Assembly: GCA_020048915.1 (NCBI GenBank)
Contig: JAIFLU010000117.1
Coordinates: forward strand, 1-54,847
Length of the DNA stretch: 54,847 nt
Source: Bacteroidota bacterium
GTDB taxonomy: Bacteria; Bacteroidota; Bacteroidia; Bacteroidales; JAAUTT01
Direction: 5' to 3'
This document shows positions 1-9,534 of the stretch, in pieces. The notes beneath the pieces are model-generated. The model saw nothing but the letters and a program-made list of their open reading frames with translations, ran no database searches and was not told where the DNA came from. Numbering within the stretch: the stretch's first letter is position 1; each line of letters opens with the position of its first letter. A program made the position numbers and the translations under genes.

Positions 1-1893
1 AGCAAACGATTCTTCACAAAGGAGGAGTTGGTGAAACTGGAAGGTTTTAAAAGTAAAATTGATGATGAGGTAAAGGCTCAGAATTTCGAATTCTATACGT
101 TGGCAAATTCTATTTTCGATCAGCAGTTAGCGTTGGTTCAAACATATTATAAGGAAATACTTTCTAAGCCCTTTGAATTTACTGTTTCCGAAAATTTGGA
201 AAGCGATCCTGATAAAACCGAGTTTGCAGCTAATAATACCCAATTAAAAGAGAGTTGGCGGAAGTCATTGAAATATCAGGTACTTGTTCGGCTTAATGAT
301 ATATTAACTGTCGAAGAGCAAGCCAAAGTAAAGAATGATACCTTTAAAACAAAAACCATTGCAGAAAATGAAGCTCTTGCACGGAAAAAAGTATTGAATT
401 TGCACGATGAATGGTTTAAGAGAATCAAGCAATCAGACGAAGATAAGTTCTCACTATTTATTAATGCCATTACAAGCGTTTACGATCCGCATACGCAATA
501 TCTTCCCCCGCAGGACAAAGAAAACTTTGATATTGGTATGTCTGGCCAATTAGAGGGGATTGGAGCACTGCTTCAGCAAGATGACGGGAATATTAAAATA
601 GTTAGCATCGTCCCGGGAAGTCCATCATGGCTGCAGGGCGAACTTAAGCCCAACGACAAGATTTTAAAAGTTGCGCAGGAAAACCAGGAGCCTGTAGATG
701 TTGTTGATATGAAACTAGACGATGCGGTTAAATTGATTCGTGGCAAAAAAGGAACAAAAGTTACTTTAACCATAAAAAAAATAGACAATATCATAAAGCA
801 GATTACAATTACACGCGATGTAGTTATTCTGGAAGAGACATATGCTAAATCTGCAATTCTTATAAAACCTGGAACGAACGATAAATATGGATATATTTAT
901 CTGCCAAAGTTTTATGTTGATTTCAAAAAGACAGAGACAGGTAGAAATTGTGCTGAAGATGTAGCTATTGAACTCGAAAAACTCAAAGGGGAAAGTGTAA
1001 AAGGTGTAATCCTCGATTTAAGGGAAAATGGCGGTGGGTCTTTACCAGATGCTGTAAGAATGGCTGGATTGTTTATTAAAAGAGGCCCAATTGTTCAGGT
1101 AAAAACCAAGATTGGTCCAACCCGAATATTGGGGGATGAAGACCCTACTGTTCAATACGGTGGCCCTTTAGTTATTCTGGTAAATGCCTTTAGCGCTTCT
1201 GCTTCCGAAATTCTTGCTGCTGCAATGCAAGACTATCGTCGGGCAATTATCATCGGTACCCCGTCTACTTTTGGTAAAGGCACCGTTCAAACCGTTATAC
1301 CTCTCGACGATCAAGTCGGAGGAAGCTATCAAAATCTTGGTTCCTTAGGAGAATTATTGATTACCATCCAAAAATTCTATCGGATAAATGGTGGAGCAAC
1401 CCAGTTAAAAGGGGTAACCCCCGATATTATAATCCCCGATGCTTATAGCGAATTAGAAATAGGAGAAAGGGAACAGGAGTATTCTATGCCATGGACAAAA
1501 ATAGATGCTGTCAATTATTCGAAATGGGATGGTATCAAAAATTTCGATAACATTGTTAAGGTGGAAATGGCAAGATTGGAATCTGACCCTGACATCAGCA
1601 TTATAAAGGAACAGTCTAAATTTCTTAAAAAGCAAAAGGACGAAACCTTGGTTTCCTTAAAAATGACGGATTATAAAAAGTCGGAAAAGAACAGAACAGA
1701 AAGTGCGAAAAAATTTGATGAAATAGCTAAAAAGCAAGGTCTTGTTATAAGCTCTTTAAAGTTAGATATTGAAAAGGCTTTAAACGATACTGCTAAAATT
1801 GAACGAAACAAGGTTTGGATTGACGAGCTAAAAAAGGACATCTATCTCAAGGAAGCTATCAATGTGGTAGCTGCAATTGAATCTGGGAAATAA
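1..1893 (+). CDS. prc: Tail-specific (C-terminal processing) protease, 5' end cut by window
   Basis: Periplasmic S41A serine protease that degrades or trims envelope proteins from their C-termini. The frame is open back to base 1 (residues SKRFFTKEEL precede the first in-frame TTG at 28), and that stretch resembles the N-terminal part of Prc before its PDZ domain. The gene therefore starts outside the window and the TTG is not a real start. A PDZ domain lies around 530-790. The S41 core carries the SASASE motif, whose middle Ser (codon 1198-1200) is the expected nucleophile, and FGKGTVQ, whose Lys (1276-1278) is the general base; spacing fits the Ser/Lys dyad of E. coli Prc. A charged, helical C-terminal region (about 1450-1890) matches the extra domain of the long Prc class. 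A strong terminator follows. Confidence 0.93.
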   Translation, partial: SKRFFTKEELVKLEGFKSKIDDEVKAQNFEFYTLANSIFDQQLALVQTYYKEILSKPFEFTVSENLESDPDKTEFAANNTQLKESWRKSLKYQVLVRLNDILTVEEQAKVKNDTFKTKTIAENEALARKKVLNLHDEWFKRIKQSDEDKFSLFINAITSVYDPHTQYLPPQDKENFDIGMSGQLEGIGALLQQDDGNIKIVSIVPGSPSWLQGELKPNDKILKVAQENQEPVDVVDMKLDDAVKLIRGKKGTKVTLTIKKIDNIIKQITITRDVVILEETYAKSAILIKPGTNDKYGYIYLPKFYVDFKKTETGRNCAEDVAIELEKLKGESVKGVILDLRENGGGSLPDAVRMAGLFIKRGPIVQVKTKIGPTRILGDEDPTVQYGGPLVILVNAFSASASEILAAAMQDYRRAIIIGTPSTFGKGTVQTVIPLDDQVGGSYQNLGSLGELLITIQKFYRINGGATQLKGVTPDIIIPDAYSELEIGEREQEYSMPWTKIDAVNYSKWDGIKNFDNIVKVEMARLESDPDISIIKEQSKFLKKQKDETLVSLKMTDYKKSEKNRTESAKKFDEIAKKQGLVISSLKLDIEKALNDTAKIERNKVWIDELKKDIYLKEAINVVAAIESGK

Positions 1894-1918
1894 ATGAGTT
1901 AGTCAGATGAATGAATTT

Positions 1919-1964
1919 AAAAGCGATGAATAAAACTCTTTATTCGTCGCTTTTTGTTTTTAAT
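1919..1964 (+). terminator. Rho-independent terminator after prc
   Basis: A 16-bp stem (1919-1934 with 1939-1954, one G-U pair) closes a 4-nt loop and is followed by a T-rich tract. It ends the protease transcript 25 nt after its stop codon. Confidence 0.85.
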
Positions 1965-2085
1965 TGAAATGGAGGATTAGAATGTAATTCAAAAGTTGTT
2001 TGGAATATTCATAATATGTCCTTAACTTTTGATTAGTTAATAAATTGTTGGTTAGTAATTTATAAAATGTAAATATTTCTTAAAA

Positions 2086-3207
2086 ATGGCTGAGTATATT
2101 GGAGTTTTAACATCAGGGGGAGATACACCCGGACTGAATGCTGCGATTCGAGGTTTGGGAAAAGCAGCTCAGCACATGTATGGTATTGAAGTAATTGGTT
2201 TTAAGGATGGCTTTCGGGGTTTAATGGAAAACAGGTTTCTTCGGCTAGATAAATCTAATCTTTCTGGAATACTTACTGTTGGTGGTACCATATTGGGTAC
2301 TAGTCGTGACAAGCCTAATAAAATGCCTATTGGGGGCAAAATGTTGGATATGACCGATGTAATTGCCGAAAATTATCACAAGCATCACTTAGATGCTCTT
2401 GTTTGTCTTGGAGGAGGAGGAACGATTAAGAATGCCTACTTATTGAAACAAAAGGGATTAAATGTTATTACCCTTCCAAAAACCATCGATAATGATGTGG
2501 CAATGACAGATATTACCTTTGGTTTTGATACGGCATTGGGAATTGCAGTTGAAGCAATAGATAGATTACATAGCACTGCTTATAGCCACCATCGGATAAT
2601 TGTAGTCGAAATTATGGGGCATAAAGCTGGATGGCTAGCTCTTGGTGCCGGTATTGCTGGTGGAGCTGATGTTATCTTAATTCCTGAAATTCCTTATGAC
2701 ATTGATGTAATTGCCGATTCAATTTTGAAACGTGTTCGAAATGGCTCTCATTTTAGCATTGTTGCTGTGGCTGAAGGGGCAATCTCAAAAAAAGCTGCCA
2801 AAAAGGTAAAAGAATTTGAAGAAAAAATTGAAAAAACAGATGATAAAAAAGAAAGAGCTAAACTAAAAGAAGAACTTACAACTTATAAGTTAGCACATGA
2901 AGGACATTCGTTGGATTTGGCAAAACAATTGGAAGAAATTACGGGGGTAGAATCGAGAATTACCATTTTGGGGCATTTGCAACGAGGTGGAACTCCTTCG
3001 GCAGCCGACCGTTTGCTTGCAACTCGTCTTGGCACTGCATGCGCTGTTTATATTCAAAAGGGAATTTTTGGTGTAATGGTTGCTGCAAGGGGCGATTCTA
3101 CAGAACCAGTCCCATTGGAGGATGTAGTTGGGAAGCGGAAAATTGTTCCAATGGATCATCAATGGGTTAAAAGCGCCAGAGCTGTTGGTACTTGCCTTGG
3201 GGACTAA
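2086..3207 (+). CDS. pfkA: 6-phosphofructokinase (PfkA family)
   Basis: Phosphorylates fructose 6-phosphate to the 1,6-bisphosphate, the committed step of glycolysis. 373 aa. Recognisable are SGGDTPG near the N-terminus (phosphoryl-donor loop), PKTIDND (catalytic Asp), the MGHKAGW substrate loop and the LGHLQRGG motif. A Lys/Glu-rich insertion (about residues 230-265) lengthens it over the 320-aa bacterial type. Donor-specificity residues are mixed: the usual GGDG motif reads GGGG (2410-2421), so the position equivalent to E. coli Gly104 is Gly (ATP-type), while PKTIDND has Lys at the position equivalent to Gly124 (seen in PPi enzymes and in some ATP enzymes of actinobacteria). ATP or PPi use is therefore uncertain. 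Monocistronic, with its own terminator. Confidence 0.92.
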   Translation: MAEYIGVLTSGGDTPGLNAAIRGLGKAAQHMYGIEVIGFKDGFRGLMENRFLRLDKSNLSGILTVGGTILGTSRDKPNKMPIGGKMLDMTDVIAENYHKHHLDALVCLGGGGTIKNAYLLKQKGLNVITLPKTIDNDVAMTDITFGFDTALGIAVEAIDRLHSTAYSHHRIIVVEIMGHKAGWLALGAGIAGGADVILIPEIPYDIDVIADSILKRVRNGSHFSIVAVAEGAISKKAAKKVKEFEEKIEKTDDKKERAKLKEELTTYKLAHEGHSLDLAKQLEEITGVESRITILGHLQRGGTPSAADRLLATRLGTACAVYIQKGIFGVMVAARGDSTEPVPLEDVVGKRKIVPMDHQWVKSARAVGTCLGD

Positions 3208-3225
3208 TATAACTATATGATATAG

Positions 3226-3275
3226 AAAAAGCCGCTGTTCTTTATTTTAGAAAACAGCGGCTTTTGTTTTTTTTT
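3226..3275. terminator. Bidirectional terminator between pfkA and rseP
   Basis: Stem of about 15 bp (around 3226-3240 with 3251-3265), followed on the plus strand by a long T run and on the minus strand by five T. It sits between the convergent pfkA and rseP genes. Confidence 0.85.
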
Positions 3276-3285
3276 GCTGATATTG

Positions 3286-4605
3286 TTATTTAAATAGCCT
3301 GATTACATCGTTCAGGTTGGCAAAAATAAGCAAGGAGAAGAGTAGCACCAAACCTACAATTTGTGCATATTCCAGAAACTTGTCGCCTGGTTTGCGGCCG
3401 GTAACCATTTCGTATAATAAAAATGCCACATGGCCTCCGTCTAGTGCCGGAATTGGCAAGATATTCATAAAAGCAAGGATTATGGATAGGAAGGCAGTAA
3501 GGCTCCAAAATGCCTGCCAGTCCCAAACTCCCGGGAATATTTTCCCAATGGTAATAAATCCTCCGAGCGATTCGTAAGCCTTCGTTTTTGGGGTAAATAG
3601 AAGTTTGAATTGCTTAATATAATCCGTAAGGGTAGTAACTCCTTTATTTATTCCAGCTGGTATTGATTCCCAGAACCCATAGGTAATAACCTTTAATTCA
3701 AAAAACTTTGTCCAATTATCAGCACCAATGCCTAATAATGTAGATTCAGGAACTTTAACCGGAACTCGTACTTCCTGACCTGACCGCAACACTAGTATTG
3801 AGATGTTTTGATTTTTACGCGTAATAATCTCTCTTCGGAAATCATTAAAAAATGGTGTTTTAACAGAATCTATTCCAATCAACTGATCGCCAACTTTTAA
3901 TCCTGCTTTAGCCCCAATAGAGTTATTAGCAAATTCTCCGATATAGAAAGGGAAACGGGGTTGAATAAATTCTTTAGGGTTTTTAATTAAAGAACGGGTT
4001 AACCATTCGGGGACTTTTATATCCAGTTGCTCTCCGTTTCTATCTACTTGAATTGTTTGAATGCCTTCGAATACTAAATCGGGGGTAATATCTCTAAAAT
4101 TTTCTACAGGTTTATTATCAAGCGATAATATTTTATCTCCATTTTGGAGCCCCATATTAATAGCAGTGGTATCGCAACTTATCCCATACTTCACATTTTT
4201 TGTAGGAAGATACTCTTCCCCCCAAACAAATAGGACAGCGGAATAGATAAACATGGCAAGCAGGAAGTTTACCAACACCCCGCCAATCATAATAAGAAGT
4301 CTTTGCCAGGAAGGTTTTGAACGAAACTCGTATGGTTGCGGAGGAAGTTTCATTTGTTCCATATCCATAGACTCGTCTATCATTCCCGATATTTTAACAT
4401 AGCCACCTAAAGGAAGCCAGCCAACGCCATATTCAGTTTCACCTTTTTTAAATTTCAATAAAGAGAACCATGGATTAAAAAATAAATAAAATTTTTCGAC
4501 ACGAGTTTTAAAAAGCTTTGCAAAAAAGAAATGCCCCATTTCGTGTAGAATTACCAAAATGGAGAGACTTAAGATAAATTGTGTAATTTTTATTAATATT
4601 TCCAT
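3286..4605 (-). CDS. rseP: RseP-type site-2 zinc metalloprotease
   Basis: Inner-membrane protease that cuts transmembrane segments, classically of anti-sigma factors and remnant signal peptides. 439 aa. The first helix carries the HExxH zinc motif (ILHEMGHF, about residues 20-27) and the last part the conserved NxxPxPxLDGG motif (third zinc ligand Asp) followed by membrane helices. One or two PDZ modules fill the periplasmic middle (about residues 125-290). It lies 17 nt downstream of dxr on the same strand, a dxr-rseP order common in bacteria. Two FecR-type anti-sigma factors elsewhere in the window are plausible substrates by family knowledge only. Confidence 0.93.
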   Translation of the reverse strand: MEILIKITQFILSLSILVILHEMGHFFFAKLFKTRVEKFYLFFNPWFSLLKFKKGETEYGVGWLPLGGYVKISGMIDESMDMEQMKLPPQPYEFRSKPSWQRLLIMIGGVLVNFLLAMFIYSAVLFVWGEEYLPTKNVKYGISCDTTAINMGLQNGDKILSLDNKPVENFRDITPDLVFEGIQTIQVDRNGEQLDIKVPEWLTRSLIKNPKEFIQPRFPFYIGEFANNSIGAKAGLKVGDQLIGIDSVKTPFFNDFRREIITRKNQNISILVLRSGQEVRVPVKVPESTLLGIGADNWTKFFELKVITYGFWESIPAGINKGVTTLTDYIKQFKLLFTPKTKAYESLGGFITIGKIFPGVWDWQAFWSLTAFLSIILAFMNILPIPALDGGHVAFLLYEMVTGRKPGDKFLEYAQIVGLVLLFSLLIFANLNDVIRLFK

Positions 4606-4622
4606 CAGAATTATATTTCGGT

Positions 4623-5783
4623 TTACTTAATTAACGATTTAGTATAGGCAATAGTTTCCCGATTACTTAATTTAAAGTCTTCGTAACCCGGGTTAGTAAT
4701 GTAGGACATGCGGCTGAGCGAATTTTCAATAATATCAGACATTTCCAAAAACCCAATCTGATCTTTTAAGAAAGCATCAACAACAACTTCGTTGGCCGCA
4801 TTGAGGATGCAAGGCGTATTACCTCCTTTATCTAGTGCATAGTAGGCTAATGCTAGGTTCCTGAAGTTATCAGTGTCGGGTTTACCAAAGGTGAGCGATG
4901 TATATTTGGTAAAATCAAGCCGCGGGAAATCATTGGCAAATCGATTGGGGAAAGAAAAAGCATATTGAATTGGCAGTTTCATATCGGGTAGTCCCATTTG
5001 CGCTTTAATAGATCCATCGGTAAACTGAACCATCGAATGGATAATGGATTGCGGATGAATTACAACTTCAATTTGATTGGCAGGAACATGAAATAGCCAT
5101 CGGGCTTCAATCACTTCTAGTCCCTTGTTCATAAGAGAAGCGGAGTCGATTGTAATTTTGGCGCCCATTTCCCAGCATGGATGCTTTAACGCATCAGCTT
5201 TAGAAACATGCTGAAGGAATTCTTTATCCTTTCCCAGAAAAGGCCCTCCCGAAGCGGTTAAAATAATCTTTTCAATTTTATTGTGCCATTCTCCCTGAAG
5301 ACATTGAAATATTGCCGAATGTTCGGAGTCGACCGGCAAAATTGCAACACGGTTTTCAGCAGCAAGACGGGTGATCAGTTCTCCTGCAACTACAAGAGTT
5401 TCTTTGTTTGCCAGGGCAATATGTTTGCCTTTTTTAATCGCATTTATGGTAGGTAAAAGACCGGCATAGCCTACCATTGCTGTTAATACCAGATTAATAG
5501 TATCCATTTCAACTACCTGGGCAATGGCATCAGTTCCGCTATAAACTTTAATAGGGTAATTTGCAAGAGATTCCTTTACAAATTGATATTTTTCCTCATT
5601 AGCAATCACAACCACATTTGGCACAAACCGGATGGCTTGACGGATTAGTAAGTCGGCATTGTTATTGGCCGTTAATACCTCCACCTCAAAATATTCTTTA
5701 TGCTGGTCTATTACTTCCAGTGCCTGGGTTCCAATTGAACCGGTAGAACCTAATATCGCAATGTGCTTTTTCTGTTGCTGCAT
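4623..5783 (-). CDS. dxr: 1-deoxy-D-xylulose 5-phosphate reductoisomerase
   Basis: Converts DXP to methylerythritol 4-phosphate with NADPH, the first committed step of the non-mevalonate isoprenoid pathway. 386 aa, full length. The NADPH-binding loop GSTGSIG is at residues 11-17. Also present are PVDSEHSAIFQ (metal-binding Asp/Glu), ASGGPF, NKGLEVIEA and the HPQSIIHSMV substrate segment. The start ATG is well placed and the gene reads straight into rseP. It supplies IPP/DMAPP for the long-chain prenyl synthase at 13.1 kb. Confidence 0.96.
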   Translation of the reverse strand: MQQQKKHIAILGSTGSIGTQALEVIDQHKEYFEVEVLTANNNADLLIRQAIRFVPNVVVIANEEKYQFVKESLANYPIKVYSGTDAIAQVVEMDTINLVLTAMVGYAGLLPTINAIKKGKHIALANKETLVVAGELITRLAAENRVAILPVDSEHSAIFQCLQGEWHNKIEKIILTASGGPFLGKDKEFLQHVSKADALKHPCWEMGAKITIDSASLMNKGLEVIEARWLFHVPANQIEVVIHPQSIIHSMVQFTDGSIKAQMGLPDMKLPIQYAFSFPNRFANDFPRLDFTKYTSLTFGKPDTDNFRNLALAYYALDKGGNTPCILNAANEVVVDAFLKDQIGFLEMSDIIENSLSRMSYITNPGYEDFKLSNRETIAYTKSLIK

Positions 5784-5848
5784 TTCAAAAATTAAAGATC
5801 CGAAAATAATGGAATAATATAGATTTATGACGGCAATACAAGTTTTTA

Positions 5849-6724
5849 TTAAAAAACAATATAATCCTTAGGGTTAATAGGCTTTCCGTCGTGCCAAAGC
5901 TCAAAATGCAGGTGTGGGCCTGTAGTAAGTTCTCCCGAATTTCCCAAAATTGCGATGGCTTCGCCTGCCCGGACTTTACTGCCGGTCTTCTTCAAAATAT
6001 TAGCACAATGCTTATAAACTGAAACCAGATTATTCTCGTGTTGAATTTGCACTACATTACCAGTCTCGGAGGTCCAGGACGAAAGAATCACCGTTCCGTT
6101 AAGGGTGGCTTTAACCACTTCGTTAGGGCTGGCAACAATGTCTATTCCATAGTGGTTTTCCTTACTGCTAAATTCATTGGTTACAAGTCCTTTTACCGGG
6201 GTAAAAAAGTGCATATCCGAAATGTTGCTTTCGGTGCCATTATCCATATCGGTGGTAAAATTGAACTGCTCCTGTTCTTCAATCTGCTGTCTGAAAACAG
6301 AATCGGCAGTTGATTTGGTGAACGAAACAGACTGAGATGTTCGTGGGACATTCCCGCTGGAATCTTTTAATATTGGTGTTTCACCCGAAATTACAGTTTT
6401 CATATTTTCGATAAATTGATTCTGAATGCGGTAAATGTTTTCCAGAGAATCAATTTTCAGGGCATTAAGTACTATTTCACGACGCATAGCTTCACTTGGA
6501 TAACCGGGAATGAGCTCACGCAAAGGGGTAAAGGCAATTAAAACAATTACCAGGGTTGTCATTATTATTGAAATGGAGCCAATTACTGACAGTACATTAA
6601 ACAACGATAACCGGAGGTGCCAAACTTCTTCAAAGGTATTATCATTAAAAAAGACAAGCCTGTATTTATGCTTAAGCCTGTCCATTAGTAATTTTCGACG
6701 CTTAATTTGCTTAAAATTCGACAT
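5849..6724 (-). CDS. M23 family metallopeptidase (membrane-anchored)
   Basis: Likely peptidoglycan endopeptidase or an activator of cell-wall hydrolases. 291 aa. A cytoplasmic basic N-terminus (about 40 aa) precedes a single membrane segment (about residues 43-66), then a linker with helical tendency, then the LytM/M23 domain in the last 110 residues. Zinc-ligand motifs HYGID (HxxxD) and HLHFE near the C-terminus are both intact, so it should be catalytically active rather than an EnvC/NlpD-like regulator. It lies 65 nt upstream of dxr on the same strand and may be cotranscribed with it. Confidence 0.88.
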   Translation of the reverse strand: MSNFKQIKRRKLLMDRLKHKYRLVFFNDNTFEEVWHLRLSLFNVLSVIGSISIIMTTLVIVLIAFTPLRELIPGYPSEAMRREIVLNALKIDSLENIYRIQNQFIENMKTVISGETPILKDSSGNVPRTSQSVSFTKSTADSVFRQQIEEQEQFNFTTDMDNGTESNISDMHFFTPVKGLVTNEFSSKENHYGIDIVASPNEVVKATLNGTVILSSWTSETGNVVQIQHENNLVSVYKHCANILKKTGSKVRAGEAIAILGNSGELTTGPHLHFELWHDGKPINPKDYIVF

Positions 6725-6760
6725 TGGCCCGAAATAGATTTAGTTATATCCTATGTAAAA

Positions 6761-7144
6761 TTAAATGACCTTAACAGTTTTTGGATCGGACATCCATAAG
6801 CCATGCTTTATACAATTGCACATTGCAGATAGATTCATGCTTACTTCGGGGGCAACAATATAAAAATCGACCTCTACGTGGTTAGGTTTGTTTCCTAATG
6901 ATCCCGGAGAAAAAACGGCCTGGGCTATAAATGTTTCACGATTCCAAAGTTGTACATAAGTAATGTAGTGGTCGAAATCGTCGGGGTGCGAATATTCCTC
7001 TCCAACTTTAACCTTTACTTTAAATTTTTCACCTTTTTGTACTTCGTCCGAACAAATAATATGAGGGGAGTGCCTGTCAAAATAGTCTTTACGGAGTTCT
7101 TTTTCTTCCTGCTCGATATCTACAGGCCTAAAAACACGTGGCAT
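6761..7144 (-). CDS. Superoxide reductase (neelaredoxin / class II SOR type)
   Basis: Reduces superoxide to peroxide at a mononuclear iron centre, a defence typical of anaerobes. 127 aa, matching the one-domain class (no N-terminal desulforedoxin domain). Iron ligands are visible: His in RHSPHI, two His in SHPDDFDHY, and Cys plus His in CIKHGLW near the C-terminus. The Glu-Lys pair before the first His in archaeal SOR is replaced here by Asp-Arg. The gene is 36 nt upstream of the M23 gene on the same strand. It suggests an oxygen-exposed anaerobe. Confidence 0.85.
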   Translation of the reverse strand: MPRVFRPVDIEQEEKELRKDYFDRHSPHIICSDEVQKGEKFKVKVKVGEEYSHPDDFDHYITYVQLWNRETFIAQAVFSPGSLGNKPNHVEVDFYIVAPEVSMNLSAMCNCIKHGLWMSDPKTVKVI

Positions 7145-7198
7145 AATAACTCTTGATTAGATGATTAGAAATAATATTTTCAAAAGTACAATTATTTT

Positions 7199-7229
7199 TT
7201 TGGTATTTACATAAGAACAACTACATTTG
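7199..7229 (+). promoter_or_regulatory. Bacteroidota sigma-70 promoter for tRNA-fMet
   Basis: TTTG at 7199-7202, a 19-nt spacer, then TACATTTG at 7222-7229. This is a full match to the Bacteroidota consensus (TTTG, about 19 nt, TAnnTTTG), placing the transcript start a few bases before the tRNA leader. It is the best promoter in the window. Confidence 0.75.
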
Positions 7230-7265
7230 CATCGCGATTTAAGAAACTATAAAGAAAAGATATAT

Positions 7266-7337
<72 letters not shown>

Positions 7338-7343
7338 CAAAGG

Positions 7344-7367
7344 AAGCCCCAAATAGGGGCTTTTTTC
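7344..7367 (+). terminator. Terminator after tRNA-fMet
   Basis: 7-bp GC-rich stem (aagcccc with ggggctt), 5-nt loop and a run of T, starting 6 nt after the tRNA. Confidence 0.85.
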
Positions 7368-7566
7368 ATTTATACATTAACCATAAAGACTCTTCTGAAA
7401 TTTTCCACTTTGTTTTCTTTATTGAATTCCAAATACTTTTTTCTTTCGTTTAAAAAGCTTTAATTTTATTGATGTAAATTTTTTACCTCAACCTTTTATT
7501 TATCCATTCTTTAAGGTATTTCTTGTCTTTTTAATAAAATAATTATTAACCTTTAAATTGGTGATT

Positions 7567-8580
7567 ATGATTGCTCGACGAGATTTTATTCATACGATGG
7601 CAGGTATTACCGCCGGACTAATGCTTCCTTATAAAGGTTTTTCTCAGTCAACTTCTAATGATAAATGGGGCAATCTGCTTCCTTTGCGAAAATTGGGGAA
7701 TACCGGCGAATCAGTGACCATGCTCGGAGTTGGAGGTTACCATGTTGGGTGGACTACCGAAAAGGACGCTCAAGAGGTTATTGAAGCTGCAATTGAAGGT
7801 GGAATTCGTTTTTTTGACACTGCAGAGTCCTATGCCAGTGGCGAAAGTGAAAGGAGATATGGTAAATATTTAGTCCCCAAATATCGCGATCAGGTATTTT
7901 TGATGAGTAAAACAACTGCACCAACCGCCGAAACAGCGCTACGACATTTAGAGGAAACTTTAAAAAGATTAAATACGGATCATCTTGACCTTTGGCAGGT
8001 GCATGCCCTTCAGTCGCCTTCCGATGTGGATAATCGTATTGCCAATGGTATAATTGAGGCGATGCGAAAAGCAAAAGAATCCGGCAAAGCTAGGTTTGTT
8101 GGTTTCACGGGGCACCAAAGTCCCTATGCACATCTTCGGATGCTTGAAAAAACAGGAGACCAAAAATTGTTTGATACATGCCAGTTTCCTGTAAACCTGG
8201 TTGATTTGGCATCGCAGCATAGTTTTGTTCAAAAAGTTATTCCCAAAATTCAGGAAAAGGGGGTGGCTATTCTAGCTATGAAAACATTGGCCGACGGCAG
8301 GTTTTTTAAAAACAAAATGATGGAAGGCAAGCAGGTTTGGCAAACAGAAAATCCGGTAGTTCCAAACAAGGTGAAAATGGAGGAAGCTTTATATTTTGCC
8401 TGGACAATGCCAATTAGCGTATTAATTACCGGAGCTGAAAACGCTGTTTTGATAAAAGAAAAAATTGCGTTGGCACATAAATTTGCTCAAATGTCTGCTT
8501 CTGAGCAGGAAACACTTGCTAATAAGCTTTCTGAAATTGCCACGGAAGGTAAAGTGGAATACTATAAGAACATTCTATAA
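7567..8580 (+). CDS. Tat-exported aldo/keto reductase
   Basis: NAD(P)H-dependent oxidoreductase fold. ATG at 7567 is preferred over the in-frame TTG at 7558 and GTG at 7561, because it gives a compact twin-arginine signal (ARRDFIHTMAG plus hydrophobic stretch). The mature protein of about 300 aa has the AKR tetrad: Asp in FFDTA, Tyr in ESYASGE, Lys in MSKTT and His in WQVHAL. The substrate cannot be told. Secreted Tat AKRs of this type are common in Bacteroidota, often near sugar-isomerase-like genes; here one (8659-9534) converges on it. Confidence 0.86.
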   Translation: MIARRDFIHTMAGITAGLMLPYKGFSQSTSNDKWGNLLPLRKLGNTGESVTMLGVGGYHVGWTTEKDAQEVIEAAIEGGIRFFDTAESYASGESERRYGKYLVPKYRDQVFLMSKTTAPTAETALRHLEETLKRLNTDHLDLWQVHALQSPSDVDNRIANGIIEAMRKAKESGKARFVGFTGHQSPYAHLRMLEKTGDQKLFDTCQFPVNLVDLASQHSFVQKVIPKIQEKGVAILAMKTLADGRFFKNKMMEGKQVWQTENPVVPNKVKMEEALYFAWTMPISVLITGAENAVLIKEKIALAHKFAQMSASEQETLANKLSEIATEGKVEYYKNIL

Positions 8581-8586
8581 TGCCAG

Positions 8587-8638
8587 AGAAGCAGGCCAAA
8601 CGAGGCACTTTGACATACAGTGGCCGTTGCCTGCTTCT
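8587..8638. terminator. Shared terminator hairpin between convergent genes
   Basis: Perfect 10-bp stem (agaagcaggc at 8587-8596 with its complement at 8629-8638) around a 32-nt loop, placed exactly between two convergent stop codons. Confidence 0.65.
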
Positions 8639-8658
8639 TTAATTTCTATTTTGCAGTC

Positions 8659-9534
8659 CTATACATCACAAATTGCTATACATTTTTTTAGTGAGGCCAG
8701 TTTATCTTCTGCCGCAGGAACAAATTCCTGTCCGACAAAGCCTTTGTAGCCGGTATCAACAATAGCTTTCATAATGGCAGGATAATAAAGCTCCTGCGTT
8801 TCGTCGAGCTCATGGCGGCCTGGAACGCCTCCGGTGTGATAATGTCCAATATATTGGTGATATTTTTTAATAGTGTCTATTACGTTACCTTCCATTATTT
8901 GCATATGATAAATATCGTATAGAAGTTTAAACCTGTCGGATTTTACCATTTCACACAAAGCAGCGCCCCAGGGGGTATTATCGCATTGATAATCCTTATG
9001 GCCAATGCTGTTTAATAACTCCATAACAATTGTAACTCCATGTTTCTCGGCAGTAGGCATCAGCTTTCGTAAACCTTTGGCGCAATTTATTAGGCCATCG
9101 TTTTCCGAAAGTCCTTCGCTATTTCCTGAAAAGCAAATAAGGTTGGGAACTCCGGCAGCAGCAGCTTTTGGGATCATAGCTTCATAATCGGCTATTAACT
9201 TTTCGTGGTTTTCAACCCGGTTAAACCCTTTTGGTATGCCCCAATCGGTAGCATAACCCATGGCACATTTCAAACCGTGTTTTTTTACAACCGTCCAATC
9301 TTTCTCTTGAAGCAATTCAATAGATTCAATACCCATATCAGCGCAAGCTTTTGCCAGATCTTCAAGCGGAATATTGCCATAACACCATTGACTAACCGAA
9401 TGGTGAATGTTTCCTTTTAGCTTTAAAGATGGGGCATTTACCGACTGGCGGGTTAGTGTGTTTGCAAAAGAGATATTGGTCGCAGTTAAAGCTGCTGCTC
9501 CCGCTACACTTCCTATCATTTGTCGTCTGTTCAT
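8659..9534 (-). CDS. TIM-barrel sugar isomerase, hydroxypyruvate isomerase-like, Tat signal
   Basis: Xylose-isomerase-like TIM barrel. 291 aa. The N-terminus NRRQMIGSVAGAAALTA is a twin-arginine signal, so the enzyme is probably exported folded. The mature part resembles Hyi: an SQWCYG start, metal-ligand Glu in IVMELLNS, YDIYHMQIMEG (conserved His/Gln/Glu) and the C-terminal GFVGQEF Glu. Hydroxypyruvate as the true substrate is not established; many Bacteroidota members of the family are periplasmic sugar-processing enzymes of unknown substrate. It converges with the Tat-signal aldo/keto reductase. Confidence 0.82.
   Translation of the reverse strand: MNRRQMIGSVAGAAALTATNISFANTLTRQSVNAPSLKLKGNIHHSVSQWCYGNIPLEDLAKACADMGIESIELLQEKDWTVVKKHGLKCAMGYATDWGIPKGFNRVENHEKLIADYEAMIPKAAAAGVPNLICFSGNSEGLSENDGLINCAKGLRKLMPTAEKHGVTIVMELLNSIGHKDYQCDNTPWGAALCEMVKSDRFKLLYDIYHMQIMEGNVIDTIKKYHQYIGHYHTGGVPGRHELDETQELYYPAIMKAIVDTGYKGFVGQEFVPAAEDKLASLKKCIAICDV

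Noticed and set aside
28..30. TTG as the start of the protease gene
   Set aside because: The frame stays open to base 1 and codes for family-like residues; the start is outside the window.
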